From the NCBI GenBank assembly GCA_031292665.1, contig JARLGR010000206.1:1-36980 (forward strand): DNA of 36,980 nt, in the 5' to 3' direction. The position numbers were made by a program, and so were the translations under genes. This stretch comes from Mycobacterium sp. GTDB taxonomy: Bacteria > Actinomycetota > Actinomycetes > Mycobacteriales > Mycobacteriaceae. The notes beneath the pieces are model-generated. The model did no database searches and was not told the DNA's origin. It saw nothing but the letters and a program-made list of their open reading frames with translations. Shown one piece after another: positions 19,902-29,206 of the stretch (positions are counted from its first letter, which is position 1; each line of letters opens with the position of its first letter).

Positions 19902-21158
19902 CTACAGGTCCACCCCCAGTAGCGCATCGACCGCCGTGGCCACCAACTTCGGCGCCGCCGTGTCGTGGCCGCCGTACTCGAGCGCATCGGTGGCCCAACC
20001 ATCGACCGCCGCAAGCGCTTTGGGAGTGTTGAGGTCATCGGCCAGGTAGCGGCGCATCCGGGCGATGACGTCGGCGGCGTCCGGGCCGGCGGCCAGCGCG
20101 GTCGCGGTGCGCCAGCGCTGCAGCCGCGCGTTCGCCTCGTCGAGCGCTTCTCGGCTCCAGAACCGGTCCGCCCGGTAGTGCCCGGCCAGCAGGCCCAGCC
20201 GGATGGCCGCCGGCTCGACGCCCTGCGCGCGCAGCTCCGACACCAGGACCAGGTTGCCGCGGCTCTTCGACATCTTGTGCCCGTCCCACCCGATCATCCC
20301 GGCGTGCACGTAGTGCCGCGCGAATCGCCGCTCGCCCCGGACACACTCCGCATGCGCGGCGGTGAACTCGTGGTGCGGGAAAATCAGGTCCGCGCCCCCG
20401 CCCTGGATGTCCAGGCCGCTGCCGATTCGGCTGAGCGCGATTGCCGCGCACTCGACGTGCCAGCCGGGCCGGCCGGCGCCGAACGGTGACGGCCAGCTGG
20501 GTTCGCCCGGCCGTGCCGCCCGCCACAGCAGGGCGTCGAGCTCGTCGGACTTGCCCGGCCGGCCCGGGTCGCCGCCCCGCTCCCCGGAGAGGCGCAGCAT
20601 GGTTTCGCGGTCATAGCCAGACTCGTAGCCGAACTGAAGCGTCGCGTCCGCCCGGTAGTAGACATCCGGGTATTCCCCTATTTCCGGGTCGATGACGTAG
20701 GCGGCCCCCGCCGCCAGCATCTTCTCGACCAGCTCGACCACTTCGGGAATCGCCTCGGTGACGCCGACATATTCGCGCGGCGGCAACACCCGCAGCGCCG
20801 CCATGTCCTCGCGGAACAGGGCGACCTCGCGGTCGCCGAGCTCGCGCCAGTCGATACCGTCGCGCTCGGCGCGCTCCAACAACGGATCGTCGACGTCGGT
20901 GACGTTCTGCACGTAGTGCACGTCATGGCCGAGGTCCAGCCACTGGCGGTGGATCACGTCGAACGTCAGGTAGGTGGCCGCATGCCCCAGATGGGTCGCG
21001 TCGTAGGGGGTGATCCCGCAGACGTACATGGTCGCCTCTGAGGCAGGCCCAGCGGCCGCCGTGACCGGCCGCACCTGCCGGTCCGAGGTGTCATACAGCC
21101 GTAGCTCCGGACCGCGGCCCGGCAGCACCGGAACCGGCGGGTAGGCCCATGACTGCAT
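19902..21158 (-). CDS. mshC: Cysteine:GlcN-Ins ligase MshC
   Basis: This 418-residue enzyme joins cysteine to glucosaminyl-inositol in mycothiol synthesis, using ATP. It is a paralogue of cysteinyl-tRNA synthetase: Cys47 in [16 protein letters not shown] and Cys/His in GWHVECAAI and IFPHHEF bind zinc, THLGH (55-59) is the HIGH motif and KMSKS (295-299) is intact. It lacks the tRNA-binding C-terminal domain, which separates it from CysS. The ATG at 21158 is chosen because [17 protein letters not shown] matches the family start and a TAGAGT box lies 7 nt upstream; the frame is open further upstream only by chance. It follows cysQ by 26 bp. Confidence 0.96.
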   Translation of the reverse strand: MQSWAYPPVPVLPGRGPELRLYDTSDRQVRPVTAAAGPASEATMYVCGITPYDATHLGHAATYLTFDVIHRQWLDLGHDVHYVQNVTDVDDPLLERAERDGIDWRELGDREVALFREDMAALRVLPPREYVGVTEAIPEVVELVEKMLAAGAAYVIDPEIGEYPDVYYRADATLQFGYESGYDRETMLRLSGERGGDPGRPGKSDELDALLWRAARPGEPSWPSPFGAGRPGWHVECAAIALSRIGSGLDIQGGGADLIFPHHEFTAAHAECVRGERRFARHYVHAGMIGWDGHKMSKSRGNLVLVSELRAQGVEPAAIRLGLLAGHYRADRFWSREALDEANARLQRWRTATALAAGPDAADVIARMRRYLADDLNTPKALAAVDGWATDALEYGGHDTAAPKLVATAVDALLGVDL

Positions 21159-21165
21159 ATCGTCG

Positions 21166-21171
21166 ACTCTA
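21166..21171 (-). promoter_or_regulatory. Leaderless promoter box for mshC
   Basis: On the minus strand TAGAGT is followed by 7 nt and the mshC ATG at 21158. It lies in the 26-bp gap after cysQ, so mshC may have its own promoter as well as read-through from cysQ. Confidence 0.5.
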
Positions 21172-21184
21172 AACGCGGCCGAGA

Positions 21185-21985
21185 CTAGCGAAATTCCCGG
21201 CGGATGGCGTCGAGCAGGATGGGTGCCAGCTCGGCGCGGCACATCACGAAGTCGGGCAGGTAGGGGTCGAGCTGGTTGTAGCGCAGCGGCGACCCGTCGA
21301 GTCTCGAGGCGTGCATGCCGGCGGCCATCACCACCCCGGCCGGGGCCGCCGAATCCCACTCCCACTGACCGCCCGCGTGCACGTACGCATCGACGTCGCC
21401 GTCGATCATCGCCATCGCCTTGGCGCCCGCCGAGCCGATCCCCACGGGTTGAATGGGCAGCGTCTGCCGGATGCGGTAGAGGACGGCTGGCGGCCGGGTG
21501 GCGCTGACGGCTATCCGGATGGGGCTGGAAATCCCGACTCGGGCGGCGTCGGCGGTCACGGTGTCGCTGCGGTAGACAGTGTTTCCGCGAGCCGGTAGCG
21601 ACACCGCCGCGTCGGTGATCTCCCGCCTGTTGTCGGTTGGGCCGCCGGTGGGACGCTGCCACAGCGCGATGTGTACCGCCCAGTCGTCGCGTCCGGGCGT
21701 GGAGAACTCGCGCGTGCCGTCCAACGGGTCGATGATCCACACCCGGTCGTGCTTGAGCCGGACCAGGTCGTCATACGCCTCCTCGCTGAGCACCGCGTCG
21801 CCGGGCCGCTTGGCGCGCAGCCGCCGCAGGATCAGGGCGTTCGCCAGGCTGTCGCCCGCGTCGCCCAGGGCCCAGGGATGGCCGAAGCCCATCTCCTCGC
21901 GCACCTTGAGCAGCAACTCCCCCGCGTCCGCGGCGAGATCGGCAGCCAGTGCGGCGTCGGTCATCTCATCCGCGTCGGGGCTCAC
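21185..21985 (-). CDS. cysQ: 3'-phosphoadenosine 5'-phosphate phosphatase CysQ
   Basis: This 266-residue inositol-monophosphatase-fold enzyme removes the 3' phosphate from PAP and PAPS, byproducts and intermediates of sulfate assimilation. Metal-binding motifs are [20 protein letters not shown] (the DPxDGT motif) and [16 protein letters not shown] (the WDxAA motif). The GTG at 21985 gives the same length as the M. tuberculosis protein (267); an ATG seven codons later is possible. A much longer open frame continues upstream but overlaps the next gene antisense to nothing and lacks homology. Its neighbour mshC also depends on cysteine supply. Confidence 0.94.
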   Translation of the reverse strand: MSPDADEMTDAALAADLAADAGELLLKVREEMGFGHPWALGDAGDSLANALILRRLRAKRPGDAVLSEEAYDDLVRLKHDRVWIIDPLDGTREFSTPGRDDWAVHIALWQRPTGGPTDNRREITDAAVSLPARGNTVYRSDTVTADAARVGISSPIRIAVSATRPPAVLYRIRQTLPIQPVGIGSAGAKAMAMIDGDVDAYVHAGGQWEWDSAAPAGVVMAAGMHASRLDGSPLRYNQLDPYLPDFVMCRAELAPILLDAIRREFR

Positions 21986-22016
21986 CGCCTCAGTATCGCC
22001 GACGGCCGGGTGCGCC

Positions 22017-22832
22017 TCAGAACGCCGGCCAGGGAATCGGACGATGCCGATTCGGGCCCGGCATGACCGGGGTGTCCAGCAGCGCGCACGCGCGCATGCG
22101 CAGCGCCGCGATCTCCGTCCGGGTGATCTGCCCGGCCAGCTCATCGCTGAACGAGCCGGTGAGGGCGTCGGCGAGCCCGGCAACCGCCCCCAGCGTCTCG
22201 TCGTCGACCGGCTTGCCGGCCCAACCCCACAGCACCGTGCGCAGTTTGTCCTCCACGTGCAGGCACACCCCGTGGTCGACCCCATACACGCGGCCGTCGA
22301 GGCCGAACAGGATGTGGCCCCCCTTGCGGTCGGCGTTGTTGACCAGCACGTCGAACACCGCCATCCGGCGCAACTGGGTGTCATCGGCGTGCATCAGGAT
22401 GACCTCGTCGCCGGCATAGTCGTATGCGCGCAGCACCGGCAGGTAGCCCGGCTGCGATTTGCCGACGGGAAACAGGTCGACCAGGTCCGGCCCGGGCCTG
22501 GGGTCGGAGTCGGCCGCGTCACCGGGTTGCTCGACCCACAGCTGCAGCATGCCCGGACCTGCGGGACCTTCGCGAATCACCGTGTAGGGCACGATGTTCC
22601 AGCCCAGCTGCCGTGACACCAGATAAGCGCAGACCTCGCGGCCGGCCAGGGTTCCGTCGGGAAAATCCCACAGCGGCTGTTCCCCGGCGACCGGCTTGTA
22701 GACGCAGTGCACGGTGGAGTCGCCGAGTGTGGATTCGCACAGGAAGGTGGCGTTGCTGGCTGAGCGGATCCGGCCCAGGATCGTCAGCTCGCCGTCCCGC
22801 AGCACCTCGCGCCGGTCATTCCTCGAGGTCAT
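22017..22832 (-). CDS. SCO1664-family (PI3/PI4-kinase-like) protein, Rv2133c-like
   Basis: This 271-residue protein resembles the phosphatidylinositol-kinase-like SCO1664 family. [25 protein letters not shown] holds the ATP-binding Lys and a conserved [29 protein letters not shown] is the catalytic loop with Asn-Ala-Asp-Arg-Lys, and [23 protein letters not shown] holds the metal-binding Asp. Whether it phosphorylates lipid, protein or nothing is unknown. The ATG at 22832 begins [11 protein letters not shown] and overlaps the end of the DUF3090 gene by 17 bp, so the two are co-translated. A possible 27-residue extension upstream has no support. Confidence 0.9.
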   Translation of the reverse strand: MTSRNDRREVLRDGELTILGRIRSASNATFLCESTLGDSTVHCVYKPVAGEQPLWDFPDGTLAGREVCAYLVSRQLGWNIVPYTVIREGPAGPGMLQLWVEQPGDAADSDPRPGPDLVDLFPVGKSQPGYLPVLRAYDYAGDEVILMHADDTQLRRMAVFDVLVNNADRKGGHILFGLDGRVYGVDHGVCLHVEDKLRTVLWGWAGKPVDDETLGAVAGLADALTGSFSDELAGQITRTEIAALRMRACALLDTPVMPGPNRHRPIPWPAF

Positions 22833-23403
22833 CGTTCGGCCCGGGCGGCGCGCTGCGCCTGTAGCCGTTGGTGCGCGCGCAGATGTGGCCCTCCGGGTCC
22901 AGCGGTTCGTCACACAGCGGGCACGGCGGACGTCCCGCCGAGATGACGCGATTCGAACGCGTGGCGAACTGCCGGGCGGACTCCGGCGTCAAGAACACCC
23001 GGACCGCGTCGGGGCCGTCCTCGGTGTCGTCCAGCACCACCGACGCGTCGAACTCGGCGTCGGTGACTGCGAGCAACTCGACCACCACGGTTTGCGCTTC
23101 CGAATCCCAGCCCAGGCCCATGGTGCCGACCCGGAACTCGGCGTCGACGGGCGTGATCAACGGGCTGAGATCGTCGATCTCGGTGGGCTCAGGAGGCACG
23201 GGTGTGCCGAACCTGCGGTTCACCTCCAGCAGCAGCGCACCGATGCGCTCTGCCAGCACGGCGACTTGTTGTTTTTCCAATACCACTGACACCACGCGGG
23301 AATCGTGCGCCGCCTGTATGTAGAAGGTCCGGTTTCCGGGTTGGCCGACGGTCCCGGCCACGAAGCGGTCGGGTGTGCGGAAGACGTGGATTGCGCGGGC
23401 CAT
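22816..23403 (-). CDS. DUF3090 family protein (Rv2134c-like)
   Basis: This 195-residue protein begins MARAIHVFRTPDRFVAGTVGQPG, the DUF3090 signature. The C-terminal part has CPLCDEPLDPEGHIC, three Cys and a His that look like a small zinc-binding knuckle, followed by a Pro/Asp-rich tail. DUF3090 genes are regularly found beside the SCO1664-like and histidine phosphatase genes in actinobacteria, as here, which suggests a shared but unknown process. A TATTTT box lies 9 nt before the ATG with GGAAG between. Confidence 0.93.
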   Translation of the reverse strand: MARAIHVFRTPDRFVAGTVGQPGNRTFYIQAAHDSRVVSVVLEKQQVAVLAERIGALLLEVNRRFGTPVPPEPTEIDDLSPLITPVDAEFRVGTMGLGWDSEAQTVVVELLAVTDAEFDASVVLDDTEDGPDAVRVFLTPESARQFATRSNRVISAGRPPCPLCDEPLDPEGHICARTNGYRRSAPPGPNDDLEE

Positions 23404-23485
23404 GGCACTTCCAAAATACCGGCTGTTGAGGTCGCTGTGCGATCCGATCGCGGCTCCACCGCGGAGGCACCGAAATCAATCCGCA

Positions 23486-24247
23486 TTAATCCGTGGAACC
23501 GCCGATTACCGCGTCGCTTGACGGCACCGCTGCCGGCGGCTGTTCCGGCTCCCCGTTGGGCGCGCCTTTGGACTCACCCTGAGCCTCATCCTTTGGTAGG
23601 GGCCCGGCCCGCAACGGGGCGGACAGCCGCGCGCCGGTGTGGTTGACGTGTACGACGAAAGGCCGCAGTTCGGTGTAACGGATCACACTCACCGACGCCG
23701 GGTCGGCCGTGACGCGCTGGAAACCGTCCAGATGGATGCCGTACGCGTCGGCGATCACCGACTTGATGACGTCCCCGTGCGTGCACGCCACCCACAAGGC
23801 GTCCCCGCCATGTGCCCCGCCATGTTCCAAGGCGAGCCGCCGGTCGTGTTCGCGGACCGCGGCCACCGCGCGCGCCTGCACCTGCGCCAGACCCTCACCG
23901 CCCGGGAACACCGCCGCGCTCGGATGAGCCTGCACGACCCGCCACAACGGCTCGCTCGTCAGGTCGCCGATCTTGCGGCCCGTCCACTCGCCGTAGTCGA
24001 CTTCGGCGAGCCGCTCCTCGATGAGCGGCTCGAGGCAAAGCGCTTCGGCGAGCGGTTCAAGGGTGCGCCGGCAACGCAGCAGCGGCGAACTGACGAGCGC
24101 CCGGATCGGCAGATCACCGATCCGATCGATCAGCCCGGCGGCCTGCTCGCGGCCCTTGTCGTCGAGGTCGACACCCTCGGAGCGACCGGCCAGGACGCCC
24201 GCGGTGTTCGAGGTGGAGCGGCCGTGCCGCAACAGGATGACGGTCAT
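23486..24247 (-). CDS. Histidine phosphatase (phosphoglycerate mutase-like), Rv2135c-like
   Basis: This 253-residue protein has the RHG motif at residues 7-9 (LLRHGRSTSN) with the phospho-accepting His8, Arg in LVSSPLLRCRRT, the acid residue in EVDYGEW, and the second His in ACTHGDVIKSV, so the active site is complete. The C-terminal 45 residues are rich in Pro, Glu and Ser and look disordered; this tail is longer than in the M. tuberculosis protein (236). The ATG at 24247 starts MTVILLRHG; an upstream in-frame ATG at 24271 is less likely. The M. tuberculosis homolog has been reported as an acid phosphatase. Substrate here is unknown. Confidence 0.92.
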   Translation of the reverse strand: MTVILLRHGRSTSNTAGVLAGRSEGVDLDDKGREQAAGLIDRIGDLPIRALVSSPLLRCRRTLEPLAEALCLEPLIEERLAEVDYGEWTGRKIGDLTSEPLWRVVQAHPSAAVFPGGEGLAQVQARAVAAVREHDRRLALEHGGAHGGDALWVACTHGDVIKSVIADAYGIHLDGFQRVTADPASVSVIRYTELRPFVVHVNHTGARLSAPLRAGPLPKDEAQGESKGAPNGEPEQPPAAVPSSDAVIGGSTD

Positions 24248-24334
24248 GCCGCGGCGCCCAACCGCCCGCACATCGCCGGAACCGCAGTCACGACGACGAC
24301 CGTACCTGGTGCGGGCGGCCGCTACCGGACGTGA

Positions 24335-24637
24335 CTAGCGTGACAAATCCACCGCGTGCGCAACCGAGTCGCGCACCGCCGCGGTCAGGCTGCGCTCGTC
24401 GGTGAGGTCGATGTCGACCAAGCTGCGCACCGCCCTGGCGACGACGTCCTCGACCTGCGGAACCGGGCCGACCACCCGCGGCCGGTAAACTTCGACGACG
24501 AGTGATCCGTGCTCGATGTGGAAGGAAAAACTGCGTCCATCACCAACTTGGCCGTAACCGCTGGCGAAGATTCCCGTCGACAGGTCCTCGACAGCAAACT
24601 CGTCGGATGCGGCATGCCGGTCAACGATGACGGTCAT
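24335..24637 (-). CDS. Conserved small protein (Rv2137c-like)
   Basis: This 100-residue soluble protein begins MTVIVDRHAASDEFAVEDLS and contains FSFHIEHGSLVVEVYRPRVVG, which read like beta strands of a small sandwich. No catalytic motif is visible. The position between the histidine phosphatase and lppL matches Rv2137c, but uppP (Rv2136c), which I recall between the two in M. tuberculosis, is missing. A longer start at 24688 exists; the ATG at 24637 is preferred as it matches the family. Confidence 0.85.
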   Translation of the reverse strand: MTVIVDRHAASDEFAVEDLSTGIFASGYGQVGDGRSFSFHIEHGSLVVEVYRPRVVGPVPQVEDVVARAVRSLVDIDLTDERSLTAAVRDSVAHAVDLSR

Positions 24638-24707
24638 GACGCGACCATACCTCTCCGGTCGGGCTCGGAGTAGGCAACATGGCCACATTGGGCGCGAATC
24701 CGTTCCT

Positions 24708-24713
24708 TACAAT
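24708..24713 (+). promoter_or_regulatory. -10 box for lppL
   Basis: TACAAT is a near-ideal -10 hexamer, 33 nt before the lppL TTG start. A weak TTGGGC lies 14 bp upstream as a possible -35. Transcription would start near 24720 and leave space for the AAGGGA ribosome site. Confidence 0.5.
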
Positions 24714-24746
24714 CGGATCCCGTCCTCGTTACGCAAGGGAAAATAA

Positions 24747-25814
24747 TTGCTGTCACAGCATGCGGCATGGAAACGGCAAGCTCGTCGCGGTTTGACCAAC
24801 GCGCTGCTTTTGCTGGGAGTGGTCTCGGGATGTTCGTCGAATCCGCTCAGCAGCCCTCCGCCCACGATCGAACCGGCGCAGCCGGCCGCGTCACCGCCGG
24901 TGTCTCAGGTACCCACCGGTGCGGTGCGGCCGCTGTCCGGACGGGCCGCGGCGGCGGTCTTCGACGACGGCACCCACCAACTGGCCGTCCTGGTGCCCGG
25001 CCCCGATCCGGCGGCGCCCGCCGGCATCAGCGTGTTCGCCGGCGGGCAGCAACCGCCGCGCGTGATCGCCCTGCCCGGTCCGGTCACAGCGTTGGCCGAC
25101 GACGGCCGTGGCACGGTCTACCTCGCCGCCCACGGCGGCTACTTCGTGGCCGACCTGTCCAGCGGTCACACGGCGGCGGTGAGCGTCTCGCAAGCCCAGC
25201 AAGTCCAGTTCACCGCCATCGCCCGGCGCGGCGACGGCAAGCTGGTGCTGGGCAGCGCCGACGGGGCCGTCTACCTCCTCGCCGCGCAGCCGCCGGACAA
25301 CAGCGGAACCGCCGCGGTCGCCAGCCGGAACAAGATCTTCGCGCGCGTCGATTCCCTTGTGACACAAGGTAATACGACAGTGGTCCTGGACCGCGGACAG
25401 ACCTCGGTCACCACGATCGACGCCGGTGGCCGTGCCGAGCAGGCGCTGCGCGCCGGCGAGGGCGCGACCACCCTGGCCGCCGATCCGTTGGGCCTCGTCC
25501 TGGCCGCCGACACCCGCGGAGGCCAACTGCTGGTCTACGGCGTGGACCCGCTGATGTTGCGTCAGGCCTACCCGGTGCGGCAGGCCCCGTACGGCCTGAC
25601 CGGCTCCCGCGAGTTGGCCTGGGTTACCCAGACCGCTTCGAATATGGTGATTGGTTACGATCTGTCCACCGGGATTCCCATCGAAAAGGTGCGTTACCCA
25701 ACCGTGCAGCAACCGAACTCACTGGCCTTTGACCAAACGTCGGGCACTTTATACGTGGTGTCGGGATCCGGTGCGGGCGTCCAGGTCATCGAGCACGCGG
25801 CGGGTACATCTTGA
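24747..25814 (+). CDS. lppL: Lipoprotein LppL
   Basis: This 355-residue lipoprotein has basic residues before a hydrophobic core (ALLLLGVVSGCS) and the lipobox VSGC with Cys29. After a Pro-rich linker it consists of repeated beta-sheet segments (for example DDGRGTVYLAAHGGYFVADLSSG and DPLGLVLAADTRGGQLLVYGV) typical of a beta-propeller. The end, PNSLAFDQTSGTLYVVSGSGAGVQVIEHA, is strongly conserved. The TTG start with AAGGGA about 7 nt upstream is chosen because no in-frame ATG precedes the signal peptide. The TTGA junction with the next gene suggests an operon with DUF5703 and pyrD. The ligand is unknown. Confidence 0.92.
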   Translation: MLSQHAAWKRQARRGLTNALLLLGVVSGCSSNPLSSPPPTIEPAQPAASPPVSQVPTGAVRPLSGRAAAAVFDDGTHQLAVLVPGPDPAAPAGISVFAGGQQPPRVIALPGPVTALADDGRGTVYLAAHGGYFVADLSSGHTAAVSVSQAQQVQFTAIARRGDGKLVLGSADGAVYLLAAQPPDNSGTAAVASRNKIFARVDSLVTQGNTTVVLDRGQTSVTTIDAGGRAEQALRAGEGATTLAADPLGLVLAADTRGGQLLVYGVDPLMLRQAYPVRQAPYGLTGSRELAWVTQTASNMVIGYDLSTGIPIEKVRYPTVQQPNSLAFDQTSGTLYVVSGSGAGVQVIEHAAGTS

Positions 25815-26065
25815 CCACGCCCCGGTGGAGTCGGCTGCCCGCGGGGTGGGACGCCGAGATGTCGGACGACTACGAGTGGGTGCCGTTGCGCCTGCCGCCG
25901 GAAGTGACCCGGGTCAGCGCTTCCACCCGGTTGTCGATCGAGGCCGAATACCGCGGCTGGGAGCTCACCCGGGTGCGGCTGTATACCGACGGCAGCAGAC
26001 GAGTATTGTTGCGCCGCAAGAAAACTCGTCTGGATAGTCGGCTGCCCGACCAGCCCGAACTGTGA
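25811..26065 (+). CDS. DUF5703-like small protein
   Basis: This protein of up to 84 residues contains [23 protein letters not shown] and [26 protein letters not shown], a compact beta-rich unit typical of DUF5703. The listed TTG start overlaps the lppL stop (TTGA); an in-frame ATG at 25859 would give 68 residues and is also credible. Its stop overlaps a possible GTG start of pyrD. It may be translated by coupling in lppL-DUF5703-pyrD. The function is unknown. Confidence 0.8.
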   Translation: MTTPRWSRLPAGWDAEMSDDYEWVPLRLPPEVTRVSASTRLSIEAEYRGWELTRVRLYTDGSRRVLLRRKKTRLDSRLPDQPEL

Positions 26066-26085
26066 CGCATGCTCCACGTCATCGG

Positions 26086-27165
26086 GTGTACGGCCTGGTG
26101 CGACGCCTGTTCTTCGTACTCCCGCCCGAGCGCATTCACACGCTGGTCTTCGCCGTGCTGCGCGGCGTCACGGCCGTCGCCCCGGCGCGGTGGTTGTTGC
26201 GCCGGCTGCTCGGTCCGACCGATCCCGTGCTGGCCAGCACCGTGTTCGGGGTGCGTTTCCCCGGACCGCTCGGCCTGGCGGCCGGCTTCGATAAGGACGG
26301 CCTCGGGCTGCGCACCTGGGGCGCGCTGGGTTTCGGGTACGCGGAGGTCGGGACCGTCACCGCGCGGCCGCAAGCCGGCAACCCGGCCCCGCGCATGTTC
26401 CGGCTGCCCGCCGACCGCGCCCTGCTGAACCGGATGGGGTTCAACAACCTTGGCGCGGGCGCGCTGGCGATCCAGCTCACCCGTCGTCGGCCCGAGGTAC
26501 CGATCGGGGTCAACATCGGCAAGACCAAGACAACCCCGGCCGCCGAGGCCGCCGAGGACTACCGGGCCAGCGCCCGGCTCGTCGGCCCGCTGGCGTCGTA
26601 TCTGGTGGTCAACGTCAGTTCGCCGAACACGCCAGGGTTGCGCGATCTGCAGGCGGTCGACTCGCTGCGGCCCATTTTGTCGGCCGTCCTCAGTGAGGTC
26701 TCGGCGACGTCCAAACCGGTGCTGGTGAAAATCTCGCCGGATCTCGCCGATTCGGACGTCGACGACATCGCGGACCTGGCCGTCGAGCTGGGCCTGGCGG
26801 GCATCGTGGCCACCAACACCACGGTGTCGCGCGAGGGCCTGCTCACCCCCGGCGTCGACGAGCTGGGCTCCGGTGGCATTTCCGGGCCGCCGGTGGCGCG
26901 CCGCGCCGTCGAGGTGCTGCGCCGGCTCTACGGCCGGGTCGGTGATCGCCTGGTGCTCATCAGCGTCGGGGGCATCGAGACCGCCGACGACGCGTGGGAG
27001 CGGATCGCCGCGGGCGCGTCGCTGCTGCAGGGGTATACCGGCTTCATTTACGGAGGCGGGTTGTGGCCCAACCACATTCACGACGGCATCGCCCGCCGGC
27101 TGCACGACGGCGGGTTCGCCTCACTCAGCGACGCGGTCGGGTCGGCGGCACCCAAGCCCGGTTAG
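26086..27165 (+). CDS. pyrD: Dihydroorotate dehydrogenase (class 2) PyrD
   Basis: This enzyme of 359 residues oxidises dihydroorotate to orotate with FMN and passes electrons to the quinone pool at the membrane. The N-terminal helices ([27 protein letters not shown]) are the membrane-associated extension of class 2 enzymes. [36 protein letters not shown] with the catalytic Ser, VLVKISPDL and [16 protein letters not shown] with [11 protein letters not shown] complete the FMN barrel. The start is uncertain: GTG at 26086 matches the family, GTG at 26062 overlaps the upstream stop and adds eight residues. Its TAG overlaps the stop of the HNH gene on the other strand. Confidence 0.95.
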   Translation: MYGLVRRLFFVLPPERIHTLVFAVLRGVTAVAPARWLLRRLLGPTDPVLASTVFGVRFPGPLGLAAGFDKDGLGLRTWGALGFGYAEVGTVTARPQAGNPAPRMFRLPADRALLNRMGFNNLGAGALAIQLTRRRPEVPIGVNIGKTKTTPAAEAAEDYRASARLVGPLASYLVVNVSSPNTPGLRDLQAVDSLRPILSAVLSEVSATSKPVLVKISPDLADSDVDDIADLAVELGLAGIVATNTTVSREGLLTPGVDELGSGGISGPPVARRAVEVLRRLYGRVGDRLVLISVGGIETADDAWERIAAGASLLQGYTGFIYGGGLWPNHIHDGIARRLHDGGFASLSDAVGSAAPKPG

Positions 27166-28535
27166 GCTGCTCCTTCGTCCTCGTCGTCTTCGTCGGCGAG
27201 GATTTTTTCGGGGTGATGGAACGTGTTGACGCGCGGCTGACCGCGATCGAGATGTGGCGGTGGAATCCATTGGGTATCGCCCCGGGCGTCCTTGCGGGTG
27301 GTCCATCCGCCCGGGCCGACCAGTCGGTGGTCGGAGCCGCAGGCCAGCGTCAAGGTGTTGACGTCGGTGTGGCGGGTACTGGCCCAGTCGTCGACATGGT
27401 GGACTTGGCACCAGTAGCCGGGCACGTTGCACCCGGGTCGCGTGCAGCCGCGATCCTTGGCGTACAACACGATTCGCTGGCCGGGTGACGCCAGCCTCTT
27501 CGTGTGGTACAGCCCGACCGCTTTGCCCTTGTCGAAAAGCGCCAGATAGTGGTGAGCATGGCGGGCGAGGCGGATCACATCGCTCATGGGCAGCCGGGTG
27601 CCACCGCCGGTGAGGCCCGTGCCGGCTGCGGCCTCGAGGTTTTCGAGGGTGGTGGTCACCACGATGGTGGCCGGTAAGCCATTGTGCTGCCCCAACTGTC
27701 CCGAGGCCAGCAGCGCCCTGAGCGCGGCGTTGAGTCCGTCATGGTTGCGCTGGGCCGCGCTGCGGGTGTCGCGCTGAATGGTTTCGTCATCGGGTGACCC
27801 GTCGACTACGGGTGCGTCGTCCTCGGGATTGCACATGCCGGGTGCGGCAGTCTTGGCCAGTACGGCCTCGATGCCGGCGCGTGCCTCGGGGGTCAGGAGG
27901 GCGCGCAACTCGGACATGCCATCCAGACCTTGTTTGCCCAGGGTCAGGCCGCGGCGCCGCGCGCGGTCCTCGTCGCTGTAGGTGCCATCAGGATTGATGC
28001 AGTCAGCGAGCCCATCGGCCACATCGGTGACCTCATCGGGCCGGAATTGGGCGGCCAGCTCGGCGAGATGCTGTTCGGCGCTTTCCCGGGTTCCGGCATC
28101 AACCCAGGCCGGCAGCTGATTCAAAAACCGCCGGATGACCTGGACATGACCGGCCCCGATCTCTCCGGCGCGCTCACCAGCGGCCGTGCCGGTCAACAAC
28201 GGCGGCAGCGGTTCGCCGGTGACCGCGCGGCGCGGCCCCAGATCGGCGGCTTCGGCTACCCGCCGGCCAGCCTCCGCGCGGGTGATGCGCAAGCGGTCAG
28301 CAAGCACGTGCGGCAGCTTGCCGCCCAACTCAGTGGAATCCGTCTGCTCGGCGAGCTGATTGATCAACTGGTGCCGCGGGACCCGCAAGCGTCGAGTCTC
28401 CTGCTCCAGCCGCTCCAGCAACGCCAGCCGCTCCGGGCACGTCAACGCGTCGTACGAATGCCCGACAATCCGGGACACCGCAGCCCGCAGCGCGTCGAAA
28501 TCCTCCTGGATTCCTTCCCGGCTGTTCGAATGCAT
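27162..28535 (-). CDS. 13E12-type HNH endonuclease domain protein (DUF222)
   Basis: This 457-residue protein has an N-terminal DUF222 domain (about residues 1-330) and a C-terminal HNH nuclease module: [21 protein letters not shown] with its Cys pair and His residues, then [15 protein letters not shown] with the Asn and last His. This is the architecture of the mycobacterial 13E12 repeat family, which occurs in many dispersed copies. The frame is intact. It sits between pyrD and the PEBP gene, which I recall as adjacent in M. tuberculosis, and so looks inserted. The ATG at 28535 is 6 nt after a TACTAT box and inside a LexA-like sequence, suggesting a leaderless, damage-inducible mRNA. DNA target unknown. 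Confidence 0.92.
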   Translation of the reverse strand: MHSNSREGIQEDFDALRAAVSRIVGHSYDALTCPERLALLERLEQETRRLRVPRHQLINQLAEQTDSTELGGKLPHVLADRLRITRAEAGRRVAEAADLGPRRAVTGEPLPPLLTGTAAGERAGEIGAGHVQVIRRFLNQLPAWVDAGTRESAEQHLAELAAQFRPDEVTDVADGLADCINPDGTYSDEDRARRRGLTLGKQGLDGMSELRALLTPEARAGIEAVLAKTAAPGMCNPEDDAPVVDGSPDDETIQRDTRSAAQRNHDGLNAALRALLASGQLGQHNGLPATIVVTTTLENLEAAAGTGLTGGGTRLPMSDVIRLARHAHHYLALFDKGKAVGLYHTKRLASPGQRIVLYAKDRGCTRPGCNVPGYWCQVHHVDDWASTRHTDVNTLTLACGSDHRLVGPGGWTTRKDARGDTQWIPPPHLDRGQPRVNTFHHPEKILADEDDEDEGAA

Positions 28536-28541
28536 GTTCGG
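28526..28541. promoter_or_regulatory. LexA (SOS box)-like site over the HNH start codon
   Basis: TCGAAT-GCAT-GTTCGG matches the mycobacterial SOS-box consensus TCGAAC-N4-GTTCGA at 10 of 12 positions. It covers the ATG of the HNH gene and lies 1 bp from its -10 box, so a bound repressor would block initiation. Several M. tuberculosis 13E12 genes are known to be DNA-damage-inducible. Confidence 0.6.
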
Positions 28542-28547
28542 ATAGTA
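28542..28547 (-). promoter_or_regulatory. Leaderless promoter box for the HNH gene
   Basis: On the minus strand TACTAT is followed by 6 nt (CCGAAC) and the ATG at 28535. There is no Shine-Dalgarno sequence. Confidence 0.5.
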
Positions 28548-28653
28548 TCGATGCCCGCCGACAAGAATCGCCGCCCCGGGACGCTGGAGGCAGAGGTGAC
28601 GCGAGTTTGTCGATCGTGTGGGAATCCGCAACAGCCGAGCGCGGACGCCCGCT

Positions 28654-29184
28654 CTATGTCTGCTCGTAGGTGCCGTGGATGACCGCCCGCGCGATCGCGT
28701 GCTGGAACAGGTTGAAGCCGAGGAACGCCGGGCTGGCGTCCTCGGCGAGATCCAGCTTGTCGACGTCGACGGCGTGCACGGCGATGTAGTAACGGTGCGC
28801 GCCGTGGCCCGGGGGCGGCGCGGCGCCGATGTAGCGGCGCATCCCGGCGTCATTGACCAATGTCAGCGCGCCGCCCGGCAGTTCGCGGCCGTCGCCGGCA
28901 CCGGCGGGCAGTTCGGTGACGTCGGCGGGCAGGTTGGCCACCGCCCAATGCCAGAACCCGGATGCCGTCGGCGCGTCGGGGTCGTACACCGTGACGGCGA
29001 AGCTGCGGGTCCCGCCGGGGAACCCCGACCAGCTCAGCTGCGGGCTGACGTCTTCTCCGCCGGCCCCCATGATCCCGCTGACTTGGGGCTTTGCAAGCGG
29101 CTGGCCGTCGGTGACCGATTGCGAGGTCAACGTGAACGTCGGCAGCTTCGGTAATAAGGCGTACGGGTCGGGCGCGGTGCTCAT
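28654..29184 (-). CDS. Phosphatidylethanolamine-binding protein-family protein (Rv2140c-like)
   Basis: This 176-residue protein is a YbhB/PEBP-type protein. The family ligand pocket is marked by [36 protein letters not shown] (the DPDAP and HW segments) and [23 protein letters not shown]. In bacteria such proteins bind anionic or lipid ligands, and some inhibit kinases in other organisms; the role here is not known. The ATG at 29184 has AGAGGA about 7 nt upstream. It follows the dapE-like gene on the same strand with a tandem repeat between. Confidence 0.94.
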   Translation of the reverse strand: MSTAPDPYALLPKLPTFTLTSQSVTDGQPLAKPQVSGIMGAGGEDVSPQLSWSGFPGGTRSFAVTVYDPDAPTASGFWHWAVANLPADVTELPAGAGDGRELPGGALTLVNDAGMRRYIGAAPPPGHGAHRYYIAVHAVDVDKLDLAEDASPAFLGFNLFQHAIARAVIHGTYEQT

Positions 29185-29206
29185 AGGTGATCCTCTCGTG
29201 ACGTGT

